64,000 nt of DNA. Origin: Rosenbergiella metrosideri. Lineage in GTDB: Bacteria; Pseudomonadota; Gammaproteobacteria; Enterobacterales; Enterobacteriaceae. Made by a program: the position numbers and the translations under genes. Each line of letters opens with the position of its first letter. Within the stretch, counting starts at the first letter, position 1. Location: the NCBI RefSeq assembly GCF_022602565.1, contig NZ_JALBCV010000010.1, forward strand, positions 46,053 through 110,052. Direction: 5' to 3'. Below the pieces are notes generated by a model. That model was given only the letters and a program-made list of their open reading frames with translations, was not told the origin of the DNA and did no database searches. Of the stretch, positions 9,918-19,106 are shown piece by piece.

Positions 9918-11288
9918 AATCACTCGTGAAAACGCCTGCTGGGCGCTACGGGCTCGCGAGTATTGATCAAAACACAGACAAATATGGCGAACTAACAATC
10001 GACCTTTGGCCGTGACCTGTATCCGCTCTGGAGTAATGATAAGTAAGCCATCCTCCTGCATCGGTGCCAATAAGCGAAGTTCTTCGGCAAAATAGTCGCT
10101 AAAGGGTTGCGGGATCCTTGCATCAACCTGGCGAAACTCAAGGGTAAATTGACACATTAGGGTCGTGATAATGTCACGGCGTAGACAATCTTCTACACTA
10201 AGCGACAGACCGCGCACTAAAGCATGGCCTTCCTCAGCCAAGCGTGACGACCAGCCGGTAAGTGTCTTTTCATTCTGGCTGTAAGTGTCACCCACCATAC
10301 TGATAGCCGATACCCCAACACCTAGTAAGTCCGTCTGACGTTGCGTAGTGTACCCCTGAAAATTACGCTGTAAACTGCCAGCCCGTTGCGCGCGAGCCAG
10401 TTCGTCCTCCGGCAAAGCGAAGTGATCCATACCAATAAATTGATAGCCTCCCGCCTGCAACTGCTGAATGGTCTGGTGCAAAATCTGTAGCTTTTGTGCG
10501 GGGGTCGGCAGTTCGTCTGACTTAATTTTCCGCTGGGCGGCGAATAACTCAGGCATATGGGCATAGTTGAACACACTCATTCTGTCAGGACGCAGTGTCA
10601 GCACCCTCTCGATAGTGTGCGCAAAACTTTCTGCCGTCTGCTGAGGTAAGCCGTAAATTAAATCGATATTGGTTGAAGTAAATCCCAGTGCCTTCATCGT
10701 CGAGATCAGGTCGATAATCTGCGCCGCATCTTGCTCACGGTTGACCCGCTGCTGCACCACAGGATCGAAATCCTGAACCCCCATACTTAAACGATTAAAG
10801 CCAATAAGACGTAGGGCCTGCAACCGTTCGGTCGGAAATTGTCGAGGGTCCAATTCCAAGGAGATCTCGGCTGAAGGGGCTACCTTAAACACTTCAGCTA
10901 TCACACTCATCACTTCGGCAAGTTGCGCATCGCTAAGAAAGGTCGGGGTGCCGCCGCCAAAATGGATCTGTGTCACCGAGCGTTGGGAAAACAGCGGCGC
11001 ACGCTGGCGAAGCTCAACGATTAGCTGCTGTAAATAGCGCGCGGCTTTTTCCGGATGTCTAGTGACGACTTTATTGCAGCCACAAAAATAACAAAGCTGA
11101 TGGCAGAACGGGATATGCAGATACAGGGAAAGTGGGCGCGTAGGATAGCGTTGTGCGGCCTTACGGAAATCATCGTCAGAAAAGCGAGGGCTAAATTCTA
11201 GGGCCGTAGGGTAAGAGGTATAACGGGGGGAGGAAGAATTATATTTTTCAATCAGTGCCTGATCCCATTCGACGTCTTGCAGCTGCAT
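9915..11288 (-). CDS. hemN: Oxygen-independent coproporphyrinogen III dehydrogenase
   Basis: A 457-residue radical-SAM enzyme (E. coli 457 aa) that decarboxylates coproporphyrinogen III to protoporphyrinogen IX in anaerobic heme synthesis. The 4Fe-4S cysteines are in HIPFCHQLCYFCGCN at about residues 58-72, followed by the SAM-binding GGGTP. The N-terminal YTSYPTALEFS segment and the C-terminal HemN domain are complete. The ATG at 11288 follows AGAGG. It is convergent with glnG and downstream of yihI, the E. coli order. Confidence 0.96.
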   Translation of the reverse strand: MQLQDVEWDQALIEKYNSSSPRYTSYPTALEFSPRFSDDDFRKAAQRYPTRPLSLYLHIPFCHQLCYFCGCNKVVTRHPEKAARYLQQLIVELRQRAPLFSQRSVTQIHFGGGTPTFLSDAQLAEVMSVIAEVFKVAPSAEISLELDPRQFPTERLQALRLIGFNRLSMGVQDFDPVVQQRVNREQDAAQIIDLISTMKALGFTSTNIDLIYGLPQQTAESFAHTIERVLTLRPDRMSVFNYAHMPELFAAQRKIKSDELPTPAQKLQILHQTIQQLQAGGYQFIGMDHFALPEDELARAQRAGSLQRNFQGYTTQRQTDLLGVGVSAISMVGDTYSQNEKTLTGWSSRLAEEGHALVRGLSLSVEDCLRRDIITTLMCQFTLEFRQVDARIPQPFSDYFAEELRLLAPMQEDGLLIITPERIQVTAKGRLLVRHICLCFDQYSRARSAQQAFSRVI

Positions 11289-11454
11289 GTTTACCTCTTA
11301 CGTTGGCTTTACCGTCGCGCTTAACTCGCCCATTACGAGAAAATAAACGTCGGGTCAACACAGATTTCCTGTGCGACAAGCGTAAAAGTTTACTGACACT
11401 CCAGACGAGATAACAGACGAATAATCCGGCAGGAATTGATCCAAGCCAATGCAT
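11248..11454 (-). CDS. Possible small single-span membrane protein
   Basis: A 68-codon frame from the ATG at 11454 lies in the gap between yihI and hemN and overlaps the hemN start by 41 nt. The N terminus MHWLGSIPAGLFVCYLVWSV could form one membrane helix, followed by a strongly basic tail rich in Arg and Lys. An AAGGA stands about 9 nt upstream. I do not recognise a family. Other gammaproteobacteria have small membrane-protein genes near hemN, but I cannot tie this frame to them; chance remains possible. Confidence 0.3.
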   Translation of the reverse strand: MHWLGSIPAGLFVCYLVWSVSKLLRLSHRKSVLTRRLFSRNGRVKRDGKANVRGKHAAARRRMGSGTD

Positions 11455-11510
11455 TATCAATTAATCCTTCTGATGAATGGCAGAGAGACCATCCTCCCTG
11501 CCATGCAGCA

Positions 11511-12014
11511 TTACTGTCCTTTCAACAAGCGGTACATATCTTCTTCCGCTTCGTCGTCTTTCTCTTCGTCTTCAATATCGATACCCAACAACACCATTAA
11601 CTCTTCAATGCGGTCTAAACGCGCCTCGAGCCAAGTTTGGTCTTCGCCGCTTAGGGTATCGCCCGCTTCAAGGCGGTCTAAGAGTTGATCTAAACGTGGG
11701 TCATTTTCCAACATCCGTAATTCTTGTTGGCGGGTCATTTTTTCGGGTTCGGCGTGAACGTTCGTTACCGGTGCAGCAGCGACTTTACCTTCAGCAACCA
11801 AAGGAACCGGCGTTTTGCTACCAATACGTGGGTCGCTTTTCTTCGGCGCGGCATTGCCTTGTTGCTGAGTCACCTTGGGGTGGCTACGGTTACCGGCGAC
11901 ATTGCCTTTAAGCTTACTTTTGCGTTTACGCTCTCGGCCTTCAAGATTCAGTTCGGCACGCGTTTTACGGCGCTCCGTAGACTTGCTTTTGGTCGGTCTG
12001 GAAGGTTGCTTCAT
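11511..12014 (-). CDS. yihI: YihI, activator of the GTPase Der
   Basis: A 167-168-residue protein (E. coli 169 aa). The basic N-terminal half (SKSTERRKTRAEL, ERKRKSKLKG) is followed by an acidic helical C-terminal half ending in a run of Asp and Glu (DIEDEEKDDEAEEDMYRLL). In E. coli it is a GTPase-activating protein for the ribosome-assembly GTPase Der. I place the start at the ATG at 12014 (MKQPSRPTKSK) because it fits the family length; a longer frame would begin with TTG at 12080. It lies between hemN and the csrC RNA as in E. coli. Confidence 0.9.
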   Translation of the reverse strand: MKQPSRPTKSKSTERRKTRAELNLEGRERKRKSKLKGNVAGNRSHPKVTQQQGNAAPKKSDPRIGSKTPVPLVAEGKVAAAPVTNVHAEPEKMTRQQELRMLENDPRLDQLLDRLEAGDTLSGEDQTWLEARLDRIEELMVLLGIDIEDEEKDDEAEEDMYRLLKGQ

Positions 12015-12082
12015 AATGTCAGTCTCAAGGAGGATTACTTCGATAGGTTCTGGGCGCGAATCTAGCAGAAACTTGGACAATA

Positions 12083-12330
12083 AAAAAGCGGTAACACTAA
12101 GGTTACCGCCCTTTCGTCCTTTTTTCGTAAATCCGTTACGTTGATGTTCACATCCCGGTCCTTGAACAACGTTCCCTGAAGCCTTCCATTAGCGAGTTAA
12201 CTGTAGTTCAAGAAACCAATAAGACAAGGCAACATTAAGAATAAATTTCACTATTTAATCATCCATTTGTTTTTATTGGTTTTTACCGATTATCGGCCAT
12301 AAATCGCAAGACTTGAGCCTAAAAGGACAT
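12083..12330 (-). ncRNA. csrC: CsrC-type small RNA (CsrA antagonist); 5' end approximate
   Basis: The gap between yihI and engB, where E. coli encodes CsrC in the yihI direction, carries on the minus strand a series of GGA motifs: ATGGAT, TGGAAGG, GGGAAC, AAGGACC, GGGATG, ACGGAT and AGGACG. It ends in a clean intrinsic terminator (stem 8 bp, 12088-12095 with 12102-12109, followed by U6). CsrB/CsrC RNAs use many GGA motifs to sequester the translational regulator CsrA. The terminator fixes the 3' end near 12083. The 5' end is a guess from the E. coli length of about 245 nt. Confidence 0.75.
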
Positions 12331-12458
12331 TCTTGAGAGGGTTATTAACCCCCTCTGCCACGCATAACATCAGCCTCGATACGATAACAATGCGCGAAAT
12401 CTAGGCAAAAGGCAGGTATACTCGCGGTTTATGCTGCTAAAATTATGTGGAGTTTGCT

Positions 12459-13088
12459 GTGCCGAGCTGGAATTATCACGTCACTCATTTTGTAACTAGT
12501 GCCCCAGATGTTCGTCATCTACCGGACGATACCGGTGCGGAAGTCGCCTTTGCTGGCCGCTCTAATGCCGGAAAGTCGAGTGCGTTGAATGCCTTAACCC
12601 AACAAAAAAGTCTTGCACGGACCAGTAAGACGCCGGGACGTACGCAACTCATTAACTTATTTGAAGTAGCAGACGGTGTTCGCTTAGTGGATTTACCCGG
12701 TTATGGTTATGCCGAGGTACCAGAGGAAGTAAAACGTAAATGGCAAAAATCGCTGGGTGAGTATTTAGAAGTGCGTCAAGCGCTTAAAGGGCTGGTGGTC
12801 TTGATGGATATCCGTCACCCCATGAAAGAACTTGATCAACAAATGGTGACTTGGGCGGTCGCAAGCGATATCCCAGTACTCGTACTGCTGACGAAAGCCG
12901 ATAAATTAGCTTCTGGCGCGCGTAAAAAGCAACTCGCGATGGTACGTGAAGCCAGCCTAGCCTTTATGGGTGATGTACAAGTGGAGCTGTTCTCTTCCCT
13001 GAAGAAGATGGGAATCGATAAGTTAAGCCAGAAGTTAGATGATTGGTTTACCGAGTACAGTGAACAGCAGGACGCTGCCGAAGAATAA
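12459..13088 (+). CDS. engB: Ribosome biogenesis GTP-binding protein EngB/YihA
   Basis: A 209-residue GTPase (E. coli 210 aa) needed for 50S subunit assembly and cell division. The G1 loop [12 protein letters not shown] is near residues 33-44, followed by G2 TPGRTQ, G3 [12 protein letters not shown]4 TKAD and G5 SSLKK. I choose the GTG at 12459 ([11 protein letters not shown]), 6 nt after TGGAG, because it matches the E. coli N terminus in length; an in-frame GTG at 12447 would add four residues. It diverges from csrC and converges with spf, as in E. coli. Confidence 0.95.
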   Translation: MPSWNYHVTHFVTSAPDVRHLPDDTGAEVAFAGRSNAGKSSALNALTQQKSLARTSKTPGRTQLINLFEVADGVRLVDLPGYGYAEVPEEVKRKWQKSLGEYLEVRQALKGLVVLMDIRHPMKELDQQMVTWAVASDIPVLVLLTKADKLASGARKKQLAMVREASLAFMGDVQVELFSSLKKMGIDKLSQKLDDWFTEYSEQQDAAEE

Positions 13089-13114
13089 GCCCTCTATTTC
13101 CCTCCCCCTAAACG

Positions 13115-13225
13115 AAAAAACGCCCCAGCGATAAACAAGAACGCTGGGGCGGCTAATTTCTAGCCTAATCCGATTACGTGAAGTAAAAGGTCTTAAAGAT
13201 AGAACATCTTACCTCTGTACCCTAC
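13115..13225 (-). ncRNA. spf: Spot 42 small RNA
   Basis: Read on the minus strand from 13225, the sequence begins GTAGGGTACAGAGGTAAGAT and continues through TTTTACTTCACGTAATCGGA, near-identical to E. coli Spot 42 as I know it. It ends in a 10-bp GC-rich terminator stem (13121-13130 with 13142-13151) plus U6. The length, about 111 nt, fits the 109 nt of E. coli. Spot 42 is an Hfq-dependent RNA, repressed by CRP-cAMP, that represses secondary carbon-source genes. Its place beside engB is conserved, but polA, its other E. coli neighbour, is missing. Confidence 0.96.
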
Positions 13226-13580
13226 AGAGAAAATGTACCCCAATTTTTAGGAGCGGGAAAGCGCTTTTTTGATTCAAAAATAGCCTTTTTAGGCGATTTA
13301 CGCTGGATAGATCACATAAATACCCCTTACCCCTCGCAACAATGTTAAAAATATGTTTCTCAAATATAAAAAAGGGCGTATGCTCTGCCCCCGATTTTTA
13401 AGACTTCTTTTCTGCATCAAATCAGCCTAAGGAGTGCAGTATGGCTGACTTTGCGGAGCGAGGATCTTTTTCGTGATCGAAGTCTAAAAGTACAAATATT
13501 TAATAAAATTGGCACCAATTTACACGTTATTCTGCGGTAACCTCTTCTGAGTGTTAACACCTTATTTCGGGATAAAAATA

Positions 13581-14921
13581 ATGAAAATAAAAAATAAATT
13601 TTTCTTACGTTCACCTTCCTTATTTGCGCTGTCCCTCGTCGCGGTGAGCTGCGCGAGCGCATTACCGGCTGCGCACGCAGCAGAACCGTTCAGTTACGAT
13701 TCGGCGTGGATGCTGGGTGACTGGAATGGCACGCGCAGCCAATTAAAAGAAGAAGGCGTCGATTTTCAAGTCAATTACACCATGGAAAGCGCGTCTAACT
13801 TAGCAGGCGGCTACCACTCTTCAACCACTATGCGCTACTCTGACCAATGGGCGTTTGGCGTTGATTTAGATCTTGAGAAACTCTTAGGTTGGAACGATAC
13901 CGAATTCCAAATGACCATTACCGACCGTAATGGCCGTAACTTATCCGACGATGCCGTCAGCCGTAATGGTACCCTCTCTTCCGTTCAGGAAGTGTACGGC
14001 CGTGGTCAGACATGGCGTTTAACGCAATTCTGGTTACGTAAGCATTTCTTCGACAACTTAGTGGATGTAAAAGCCGGTCGAGTCACCGTGGGTGAAGACT
14101 TTGATACCATCGACAGTAAGTTCCAAAACTTAGCCTTCGGTGGCGGCCAGGCAGGTAACTGGCGTGGCGATCACTGGTACAACTGGCCAGTCTCTCAATG
14201 GGGTGGCCGTGTTGCTGTCAACCTTACGCCAGAGGTTTTCTTCCAAGTCGGTTTCTACAACCAAACCCCTTACAACTATGACCGTGGCGATGGTTTCCGT
14301 TTCGAAGTGAGTCACACAGAAGGCAACTTGGTTCCAGCCGAAGTCGTTTGGCACCCAACCTTCGGTCCGGATAACTTAAAAGGTAACTACCGTTTAGGCG
14401 GTTATTACTCATCTGTGCGTGACCAAGTCTATGGATCATGGCGCAATGGTAATACCGATACCGCGCATGCTTACGGTGGCTATCTCCTTGCCCAACAACA
14501 GCTTTTTGCTCAACCAGGCGGTAGCGATCGCGGCCTAACCTTAACGGCTCAGGCGGTAATGAATGACCATAAGACGGCAAAAATCGACAATTATCAATCG
14601 CTGACTCTGGTGTGGAAAGGCCTAGCCGATGCGCGTCCAGAAGATGAAATCGGTATTGGTGCTTCCCGTATCCACGTCAACTCAAGCTATTCCACCATGC
14701 AGCGTCGTGAAAATCGTTCGAACGGTGCTTACTACGATAGCAACCCAGCTTGGATCCCGATTCAGCACGGTTCAGAGTATGACTATGAAGTGTATTACAA
14801 TATTCATGCAACCAACTGGCTGCAAGTTCGTCCTAACCTGCAGTACGTTGTCGCACCAGGTGCCGAGAATGGCGTGAAAAATGCCCTAGTCGGTGGTATC
14901 AGTGCCAACTTAAGCTTCTAA
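13581..14921 (+). CDS. Carbohydrate-selective porin, OprB family
   Basis: A 446-residue outer-membrane beta-barrel with a signal peptide (basic MKIKNKFFLR, hydrophobic core, cleavage near AHAAEP, about residues 30-35). The mature protein starts FSYDSAWMLGDWNGTRSQLK, the characteristic OprB opening, and ends in phenylalanine (ISANLSF), the usual barrel-end signal. OprB porins admit glucose and related sugars. The ATG at 13581 puts the signal peptide in register; an in-frame GTG at 13551 lies in a GTGTTAACAC palindrome that may be a regulatory site. It stands alone, between spf and nudK, with a hairpin after it. Confidence 0.9.
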   Translation: MKIKNKFFLRSPSLFALSLVAVSCASALPAAHAAEPFSYDSAWMLGDWNGTRSQLKEEGVDFQVNYTMESASNLAGGYHSSTTMRYSDQWAFGVDLDLEKLLGWNDTEFQMTITDRNGRNLSDDAVSRNGTLSSVQEVYGRGQTWRLTQFWLRKHFFDNLVDVKAGRVTVGEDFDTIDSKFQNLAFGGGQAGNWRGDHWYNWPVSQWGGRVAVNLTPEVFFQVGFYNQTPYNYDRGDGFRFEVSHTEGNLVPAEVVWHPTFGPDNLKGNYRLGGYYSSVRDQVYGSWRNGNTDTAHAYGGYLLAQQQLFAQPGGSDRGLTLTAQAVMNDHKTAKIDNYQSLTLVWKGLADARPEDEIGIGASRIHVNSSYSTMQRRENRSNGAYYDSNPAWIPIQHGSEYDYEVYYNIHATNWLQVRPNLQYVVAPGAENGVKNALVGGISANLSF

Positions 14922-14928
14922 GACCCCT

Positions 14929-14965
14929 CTCCGTATCCGAGCTCATCGGGTACGGAGATTCTTCT
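14929..14965 (+). terminator. Terminator of the OprB porin gene
   Basis: A 12-bp stem (14929-14940 with 14946-14957, one G-U pair) and 5-nt loop begin 8 nt after the porin stop codon, followed by a pyrimidine-rich ATTCTTCTCTT. Confidence 0.75.
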
Positions 14966-15018
14966 CTTGCCAGCCACTCCTTGAAGCGTTACCTTTTTTC
15001 CTCGACCAAGGAGGCACC

Positions 15019-15615
15019 ATGTCTAGCACCCCCCGTTCAATCACCATTATTCATGAACAGATTCTTTCCGATGATTGGTATTCCCTGAAAAAGTATACGG
15101 TTGATTACCAGCGGACAGACGGGACTCACCAGACTTTCAGCCGCGAAGTGTACAATAAAGGGGATGGCGTAACCGTCTTTCTTTATAACCGCGCACAACA
15201 ATCGATTATTTTAACGCGTCAATTTCGTTTACCCCTCAAGATCCAAGGTGATTCTGGCGTACTGATCGAAACTGCTGCGGGCTTACTCGAAGGGGAAGAT
15301 CCGATCACCCGGATCCGCGCTGAAATAGAGGAAGAGACCGGTTATCGTATACAGCAAGTATCCAAAATATTTGACGCTTGGATGAGCCCAGGAGCCGTGA
15401 CCGAAAAGCTGCATTTCTTTATCGCCGAATATAGCCATCATGACCGTATCAACGCTGGCGGCGGGATCTTTGAGGAAGGCGAAGATATTGAAGTGCTCGA
15501 ACTCCCGTTTCAAGACGCTGTAGCAATGATGCAACGGGGCGATATTAATGATGCAAAAACGATTATGTTATTGCAGTATGCAATCATTAATAAATTACTT
15601 GATACCGTAAAATAG
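15019..15615 (+). CDS. nudK: Nudix hydrolase, NudK-like GDP-mannose pyrophosphatase
   Basis: A 198-residue protein aligning along its length with E. coli NudK (191 aa), which hydrolyses GDP-mannose. The Nudix helix is at about residues 90-112 (AGLLEGEDPI...EIEEETGY), and the NudK-type downstream segment MSPGAVTEKLHFFIAEY is present, as is the acidic patch EEGEDIEVLELPF. A strong AAGGAGG ribosome site precedes the ATG at 15019. It may be transcribed with the following DUF4282 gene. Confidence 0.85.
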   Translation: MSSTPRSITIIHEQILSDDWYSLKKYTVDYQRTDGTHQTFSREVYNKGDGVTVFLYNRAQQSIILTRQFRLPLKIQGDSGVLIETAAGLLEGEDPITRIRAEIEEETGYRIQQVSKIFDAWMSPGAVTEKLHFFIAEYSHHDRINAGGGIFEEGEDIEVLELPFQDAVAMMQRGDINDAKTIMLLQYAIINKLLDTVK

Positions 15616-15717
15616 CGGGTTATTTTCATTCTCTTCTTACCCTAAGGTTAAAGAATAAATGATTGCTGTAATATTAAATAAAAGTTAAGTTTATACATTT
15701 ATTATGGAGAGAATAAA

Positions 15718-15993
15718 ATGTTTAAATCCTTATTAAACTTCGACCAAATGATTACCCCGAAAATTATTACTGTTATTTATTGGCTGGGTATTATTGGTGT
15801 GGTATTCGGTGGGCTTGCGGCAATTATCACTAGCTTATCTTTTGGCGGGAGCGTGCTCGGTGGATTATTTTCCGGTCTCTGCACGATTATCTTCGGGGTA
15901 ATTGGGGTACGTATTTCTTGTGAACTCATCATTCTCTCTTTTAATATTTACGGTAAATTAAGAGAAATTGCAGAGAACACCGCGGTAAAATAA
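15718..15993 (+). CDS. Small DUF4282 membrane protein
   Basis: A 91-residue protein with two hydrophobic helices (about residues 14-40 and 44-70) and the DUF4282 pattern: an N-terminal LLNFDQMITPKIITVIYWLG and a C-terminal CELIILSFNIYGKL. No function is known for this family. The ATG has GGAGAG 7 nt upstream. It is AT-richer than its neighbours and is separated from nudK by about 100 nt; a hairpin follows. Confidence 0.8.
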   Translation: MFKSLLNFDQMITPKIITVIYWLGIIGVVFGGLAAIITSLSFGGSVLGGLFSGLCTIIFGVIGVRISCELIILSFNIYGKLREIAENTAVK

Positions 15994-16001
15994 GACACTT
16001 A

Positions 16002-16034
16002 CCGCTAACCATTTGGTAGCCTCAGGGTTAGCGG
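16002..16034. terminator. Hairpin downstream of the DUF4282 gene
   Basis: A 9-bp stem CCGCTAACC (16002-16010) with GGTTAGCGG (16026-16034) and a 15-nt loop, 9 nt after the stop codon. There is no T-run, so termination is only possible. Confidence 0.4.
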
Positions 16035-16137
16035 CTAATCACAATAATGGATATCCTTTGTCTTTTTTCATAGTTACCCTGCTGCAGTAAAGTTGCTATA
16101 GATAGCAGTCTTTCCTATGCGTCTAGCCGGAGTACTG

Positions 16138-17082
16138 ATGAAGAAAAAATTGACCACAAGCCTTGTCGTAACAAGCTTATTATTACTACCGACCCTCAGC
16201 TTTGCTGAGCAATCCGTCGTCACCATTGGTTATCAAAAAGCCAGCCTCTTTACTATTATTAAATCGCAACATACCCTCGAAAAAAAATTCGCCTCGCAAG
16301 GTGTTACCGTTCGCTGGGTTGAATTTCCAGCCGGTCCACAATTACTAGAAGGGTTAAATATTGGTAGCATCGATATTGGTGCAACCGGTGATGCTCCGCC
16401 GATATTCGCGCAAGCGGCTAAAGCCGATTTAATTTATTTAGCTCACTCGGTGGCTAACCCAAAAAATGAAGCGATTGTGGTCCCCGCAAATTCTCCTCTC
16501 CACAGTGTGGCGGAGTTAAAAGGTAAGCGTGTGGCGCTGAATAAAGGGTCAGATGTTAACTATTTATTGGTCGCAGCACTGCAACATGCCGGGCTAAGTT
16601 ATAAAGACATTCAACCCGTCTATTTACCTCCTGCCGATGCGCGAGCGGCGTTCCAAAAAGGCGCCGTTGATGCCTGGGCTATTTGGGATCCCTACTATGC
16701 CGAGGTTAGCCAAGTTACGCATGCACGTACCCTGACGACTGCCGAAGGCTTGGTGCCTCACTATTCCTTTTTTCTCTCTAGCCGTAAATTTGCCGAAGGT
16801 TCACCTAAGTTAGCGCTCGAAGTGGTCAACACATTGAAAGAGAGCGGGCAATGGGCAAATCGCCATAAAGAAGAGACTGCACAGCTACTTTCAACGGCCA
16901 CAGGCTTGAGCATCGATTACTGGCACACCACTTTAGCCCGCCTCGACTACACAACCGAGCGTATGACGCCGGCAGTATTTGCCCAGCAGCAGACACTGGC
17001 CGATGCGTTCAGCGCTATTCATCTTATTCCCGGCCAAGTTCAGGTCAACCGTGCAACCTGGTCACAAGACGCGAGCCACTAG
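16138..17082 (+). CDS. ssuA: Aliphatic sulfonate ABC transporter, periplasmic binding protein
   Basis: A 314-residue periplasmic protein (E. coli SsuA 319 aa). The ATG at 16138, with GGAG 5 nt upstream, gives a clear signal peptide cleaved after TLSFA (about residue 22). The mature part starts VVTIGYQKASLF and contains EFPAGPQLLEGLNIGSIDIG and WAIWDPYYAE, typical of the SsuA/NMT1 family. It should deliver alkanesulfonates to SsuBC. Unlike the E. coli ssuEADCB operon, this gene is on the opposite strand from ssuC, ssuB and ssuD and converges with them. Confidence 0.9.
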   Translation: MKKKLTTSLVVTSLLLLPTLSFAEQSVVTIGYQKASLFTIIKSQHTLEKKFASQGVTVRWVEFPAGPQLLEGLNIGSIDIGATGDAPPIFAQAAKADLIYLAHSVANPKNEAIVVPANSPLHSVAELKGKRVALNKGSDVNYLLVAALQHAGLSYKDIQPVYLPPADARAAFQKGAVDAWAIWDPYYAEVSQVTHARTLTTAEGLVPHYSFFLSSRKFAEGSPKLALEVVNTLKESGQWANRHKEETAQLLSTATGLSIDYWHTTLARLDYTTERMTPAVFAQQQTLADAFSAIHLIPGQVQVNRATWSQDASH

Positions 17083-17097
17083 CGGTTCACTGCAAAA

Positions 17098-17137
17098 TAA
17101 AAACGCCGCTCAAGCTAAGAAAGCTGAGCGGCGTTTT
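17098..17137. terminator. Bidirectional terminator between ssuA and ssuD
   Basis: A long stem (AAAACGCCGCTC...GAGCGGCGTTTT plus AGCT pairs, one bulge) lies between the convergent genes, with an A-run on the left and a T-run on the right, so it can terminate both strands. Confidence 0.9.
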
Positions 17138-17152
17138 GATAGACCCTTTTAG

Positions 17153-18301
17153 TTAACTGGCACTGACCTGACGCGGTAGCTCAGTGTTACCAATAGTTTC
17201 GCCGTGAGGCCCCTGCCGCACCGCTGCTTCCACCGTTGAAAAGAGAGGCATGACCCGCTCGGCAAACGACCACGCTTCTTCAAGATGTGGATAGCCTGAC
17301 AGAATAAATTTATCGATCCCTATTGCCTGATACTCCCGGATTCTGGCCGCAACTTGCTGAGGATTTCCCACTAATGCGGTGCCAGCCCCCCCTCTAACTA
17401 AGCCAATCCCTGCCCAGAGATTGGGGGAAATCTCTAAATTATCGCGAGATCCACCATGCAGTTCCCGCATTCTGGCTTGGCCTGTCGAGTCCATCCGCGA
17501 GAATATCGCTTGTGCGCGAGCGATGGTGTCATCATCTAAATGGGCAATCAGTTGCTCAGCCGCCTGCCAAGCTTCTTGCTCAGTATCACGAACAATGACA
17601 TGGAGACGAATACCGAATTCGACTTCACGCCCCTTTTCCACCGCTTTCGCCCGAACCTTTGCCACCTTTTCCGCGACCTGTGCAGGGGGTTCTCCCCAAG
17701 TCAGATAAGTGTCGACATGCTCGGCGGCAACGTCGACCGCTGACTCGGAAGAGCCACCGAAATAAATAGGAGGACCTTGGTCTTGATGGCTAGGAAAGAG
17801 TAGCTCGGCATTTTCAACCCGCAACTGCTCGCCGTGATAACTGACTTTTTCACCGGCCAGTAAACGACGGTAGACATGCAAGAATTCGCGCGTGACTTGG
17901 TAACGCTGATCGTGACTTAAAAAAATTCCATCTCCTTTATTTTCTTCCGGATCGCCCCCTGTCACCACATTGATCAGTAAACGCCCTTGCGAAAGTCTGT
18001 CCAAAGTACTGGTCATCCGTGCCGCGAGTGAAGGTGGCTGTAGGCCGGGGCGAACCGCTACCAGAAATTTTAATTTACGGGTAATAGGCGCTAAGGCGGC
18101 GGCCACTAACCACGAGTCTTCACAGCTCTTTCCTGTAGGGATCAAGACGCCGCTATAGCCCAAATTATCGGCTGCAAGCGCGATTTGTTGTAAGTAGGGA
18201 AGGTCGACCGTACGCCCCCCATGTTGAGTTCCAAGAAACCGCCCATCGCCGTGGGTCGGTAAGAACCAAAAGAAATCGGGAGCCTTCGTGGTTTGAGTCA
18301 T
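17153..18301 (-). CDS. ssuD: FMNH2-dependent alkanesulfonate monooxygenase
   Basis: A 382-residue bacterial-luciferase-like enzyme (E. coli SsuD 381 aa) that uses FMNH2 and oxygen to release sulfite from C1-C14 alkanesulfonates during sulfur starvation. Family landmarks include [16 protein letters not shown] at the N terminus, [16 protein letters not shown] and [16 protein letters not shown] start at the ATG at 18301 after AAGGTG; an upstream GTG at 18310 adds three residues. The FMN reductase gene ssuE is not in this window, so reduced flavin must come from elsewhere. Confidence 0.95.
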   Translation of the reverse strand: MTQTTKAPDFFWFLPTHGDGRFLGTQHGGRTVDLPYLQQIALAADNLGYSGVLIPTGKSCEDSWLVAAALAPITRKLKFLVAVRPGLQPPSLAARMTSTLDRLSQGRLLINVVTGGDPEENKGDGIFLSHDQRYQVTREFLHVYRRLLAGEKVSYHGEQLRVENAELLFPSHQDQGPPIYFGGSSESAVDVAAEHVDTYLTWGEPPAQVAEKVAKVRAKAVEKGREVEFGIRLHVIVRDTEQEAWQAAEQLIAHLDDDTIARAQAIFSRMDSTGQARMRELHGGSRDNLEISPNLWAGIGLVRGGAGTALVGNPQQVAARIREYQAIGIDKFILSGYPHLEEAWSFAERVMPLFSTVEAAVRQGPHGETIGNTELPRQVSAS

Positions 18302-18326
18302 CAATATCACCTTATTCTGTTCAGAC

Positions 18327-19106
18327 TTAAATTGCTTGCCGTGTGGGGGTCACAACCGGCTGATCCGGCTGCATAATAGCGGCCAAAATCTGCCGTTCGA
18401 GGGCAGCGACATTGGCTTGCGTGCTTGAGCGCGGATAGGGCATTCCCACTTCGACATCAAGTTTGACCTGACCCTTATCGAGCATCACCACACGCTGAGC
18501 GGTAGTCACTGCTTCGCTCACATCGTGAGTCACCAGCACCACCGTAAATTTCCAGGTTTGCCATAACTCAATCAGTAACTGCTGCATCGCTAAGCGCGTG
18601 AGAGCATCTAGCGCCCCTAAAGGCTCATCAAGTAACAATAATCCCGGGCGATGGATAAGGGCGCGGGCAAGCGCGACCCGCTGTTTTTGCCCGCCGGACA
18701 GGGTTTCAGGCCACTGGTTAGCCTTATCCGCCAAGCCGACGGCAGCTAATACCGACTTTGCCTCGTCACGCCACTGCCCCGATAAGCCCAACCCGACATT
18801 CTCAATCACTGTCTTCCACGGTAACAACCGCGGTTCTTGAAACATTAAGCGGATGGCGGGTGCAGACTTGACTAGTGGCTGATGGTTAGCGGCAAGATCT
18901 CCGTGGCTACTCTGTTCTAACCCTGCTAATAAACGGAGTAAGGTGCTTTTTCCACAGCCGCTTCGCCCGACAACCGCCACAAACTGACCGGCGGGAATTG
19001 CCAGAGTTAAGCCATTTAATACCGGCTGCTGACTAAAGTTTTTACTGACCGCATTGAGCTGCAAGGCCAGAGCAGTGGTAGGAGTAATAAGACGAATATT
19101 TTTCAT
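18327..19106 (-). CDS. ssuB: Aliphatic sulfonate ABC transporter, ATPase
   Basis: A 259-residue ABC ATPase (E. coli 255 aa). Walker [10 protein letters not shown] is near residues 48-56, the Q-loop is in [10 protein letters not shown], the signature is [15 protein letters not shown], Walker B is [12 protein letters not shown] and the switch histidine is in VTHDVSEA. It overlaps the ssuC stop by 4 nt and precedes ssuD by 25 nt. It powers sulfonate uptake with SsuC and SsuA. Confidence 0.93.
   Translation of the reverse strand: MKNIRLITPTTALALQLNAVSKNFSQQPVLNGLTLAIPAGQFVAVVGRSGCGKSTLLRLLAGLEQSSHGDLAANHQPLVKSAPAIRLMFQEPRLLPWKTVIENVGLGLSGQWRDEAKSVLAAVGLADKANQWPETLSGGQKQRVALARALIHRPGLLLLDEPLGALDALTRLAMQQLLIELWQTWKFTVVLVTHDVSEAVTTAQRVVMLDKGQVKLDVEVGMPYPRSSTQANVAALERQILAAIMQPDQPVVTPTRQAI

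Noticed and set aside
11724..12144. Two long plus-strand frames opposite yihI and csrC
   Set aside because: Antisense shadows of yihI and of the CsrC-type RNA.
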